DNA from: JBAZGG01 sp041653015
Lineage (GTDB): Bacteria; Bacillota_I; Bacilli_A; RFN20; CAG-826
DNA: 7,017 nucleotides
Direction of reading: 5' to 3'
Assembly (NCBI GenBank): GCA_041653015.1
Contig: JBAZGG010000025.1
Coordinates: forward strand, 1-7,017
Both the position numbers and the translations under genes were made by a program. Shown here piece after piece: positions 6,680 to 7,017 of this stretch; position 1 is the first letter of the stretch, and every line of letters starts with the position of its first letter. Under the pieces are notes generated by a model. It was not told the DNA's origin. It was given only the letters and a program-made list of their open reading frames with translations, and did not search any database.

Positions 6680-7017
6680 TATTCGTTTCCTCCACGTGAT
6701 CCATCGATTAAAGAATTACCACTTCTCTGTCGCAATAAATCTTGGTTTATGTTTGATTTATAGACATCAATAAAGAAAGAAGCGGTATTCATGCCTTGTT
6801 TTATTGCAACACCTGCAATCGCGATGATTCCACCATAAATACCACCTGCGGCAAAGCCACTAACAACCATTGTTGCATCCTCAACAATCGAAGTGGCGGT
6901 TTCGAGTTGCTGTTGCATAATATAATCGCCTGTCAAATTACCAACATTGGCGATACCATAATTGATACTTCTTTTCAAAGTTGAAATTGCGAAATTTTGA
7001 AACGTCGAAATTGAAGC
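6679..7017 (-). CDS. Phage structural protein with Gly-rich hydrophobic segment, C-terminal part
   Basis: The frame is open from the window edge (7017) to the TAA at 6679-6681, so 112 residues of the C-terminus are visible. A TTG at 6978 could be read as a start, but 13 in-frame sense codons lie upstream with no stop, and no convincing Shine-Dalgarno sequence precedes the TTG; the true start is probably outside the window. Visible residues about 50-72 form a Gly/Ala/Ile-rich hydrophobic stretch (SGFAAGGIYGGIIAIAGVAI) that could cross or insert into a membrane. A polar tail follows, ending LLRQRSGNSLIDGSRGGNE. Sitting directly before the tail-tip gene and translationally coupled to it, this may be the end of a tape-measure or other internal virion protein. 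I do not recognise the family; that the frame is coding is well supported. Confidence 0.68.
   Translation of the reverse strand, partial: ASISTFQNFAISTLKRSINYGIANVGNLTGDYIMQQQLETATSIVEDATMVVSGFAAGGIYGGIIAIAGVAIKQGMNTASFFIDVYKSNINQDLLRQRSGNSLIDGSRGGNE
6688..6693 (-). promoter_or_regulatory. Ribosome binding site of the large tail gene
   Basis: GGAGGA on the minus strand lies 8 nt ahead of ATG 6679, inside the last codons (Gly-Gly) of the preceding gene. Together with the TAATG overlap it points to coupled translation of the two genes. Confidence 0.7.

Noticed and set aside
312..6681. All six visible gene ends use TAA; possible altered genetic code
   Set aside because: TGG serves as Trp, no frame needs in-frame TAG or TGA to make sense, and TAA preference is expected in AT-rich genomes.
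6796..6984. Plus-strand ORF of 62 aa
   Set aside because: It lies opposite the coding frame of the 112-residue fragment, is Cys-rich and low in plausibility, and is the only plus-strand candidate in a uniformly minus-strand region.

Overview
The window looks like part of the late structural region of an AT-rich tailed phage or prophage of a low-GC Gram-positive (Bacillota-type) host. Three things point there: strong GGAGGA/AGAGG Shine-Dalgarno sequences, a BppU-like baseplate N-terminus, and tail-fibre motifs typical of Bacillota siphophages. No integrase, repressor, attachment site or bacterial housekeeping gene is visible, so free phage and prophage cannot be told apart. I cannot name the host.

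Every gene I can support lies on the minus strand, so transcription runs from position 7017 towards 1. In that order: (1) the 3' end of a gene with a Gly-rich hydrophobic segment near its C-terminus (6679-7017, open at the window edge); (2) a 1029-aa tail/baseplate protein coupled to it by a TAATG overlap; (3) a 37-nt gap whose start, with the end of the preceding gene, forms a near-consensus sigma-A promoter; (4) a 416-aa BppU-like fibre; (5) a 409-aa fibre in the same reading frame, separated by one TAA and 11 sense codons; (6) a 177-aa BspA-type leucine-rich-repeat protein; (7) a 59-aa protein of the kind found just after fibre genes in such phages; (8) a multi-pass membrane protein running off the window start, possibly a holin.

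I infer that the upstream pair builds the tail tip, and that the two fibres and the repeat protein form a host-recognition module. The small protein and the membrane protein would begin the transition to lysis. Genes are packed tightly (overlaps of 1 and 11 nt, gaps of 1, 12, 33 and 37 nt), and there is no gene-free stretch over 300 bases. The points most worth checking are the same-frame split between the two fibre ORFs, with its stop codon inside an inverted repeat, and the promoter ahead of the fibre module. I found no CRISPR array, tRNA, defence locus or diversity-generating retroelement.
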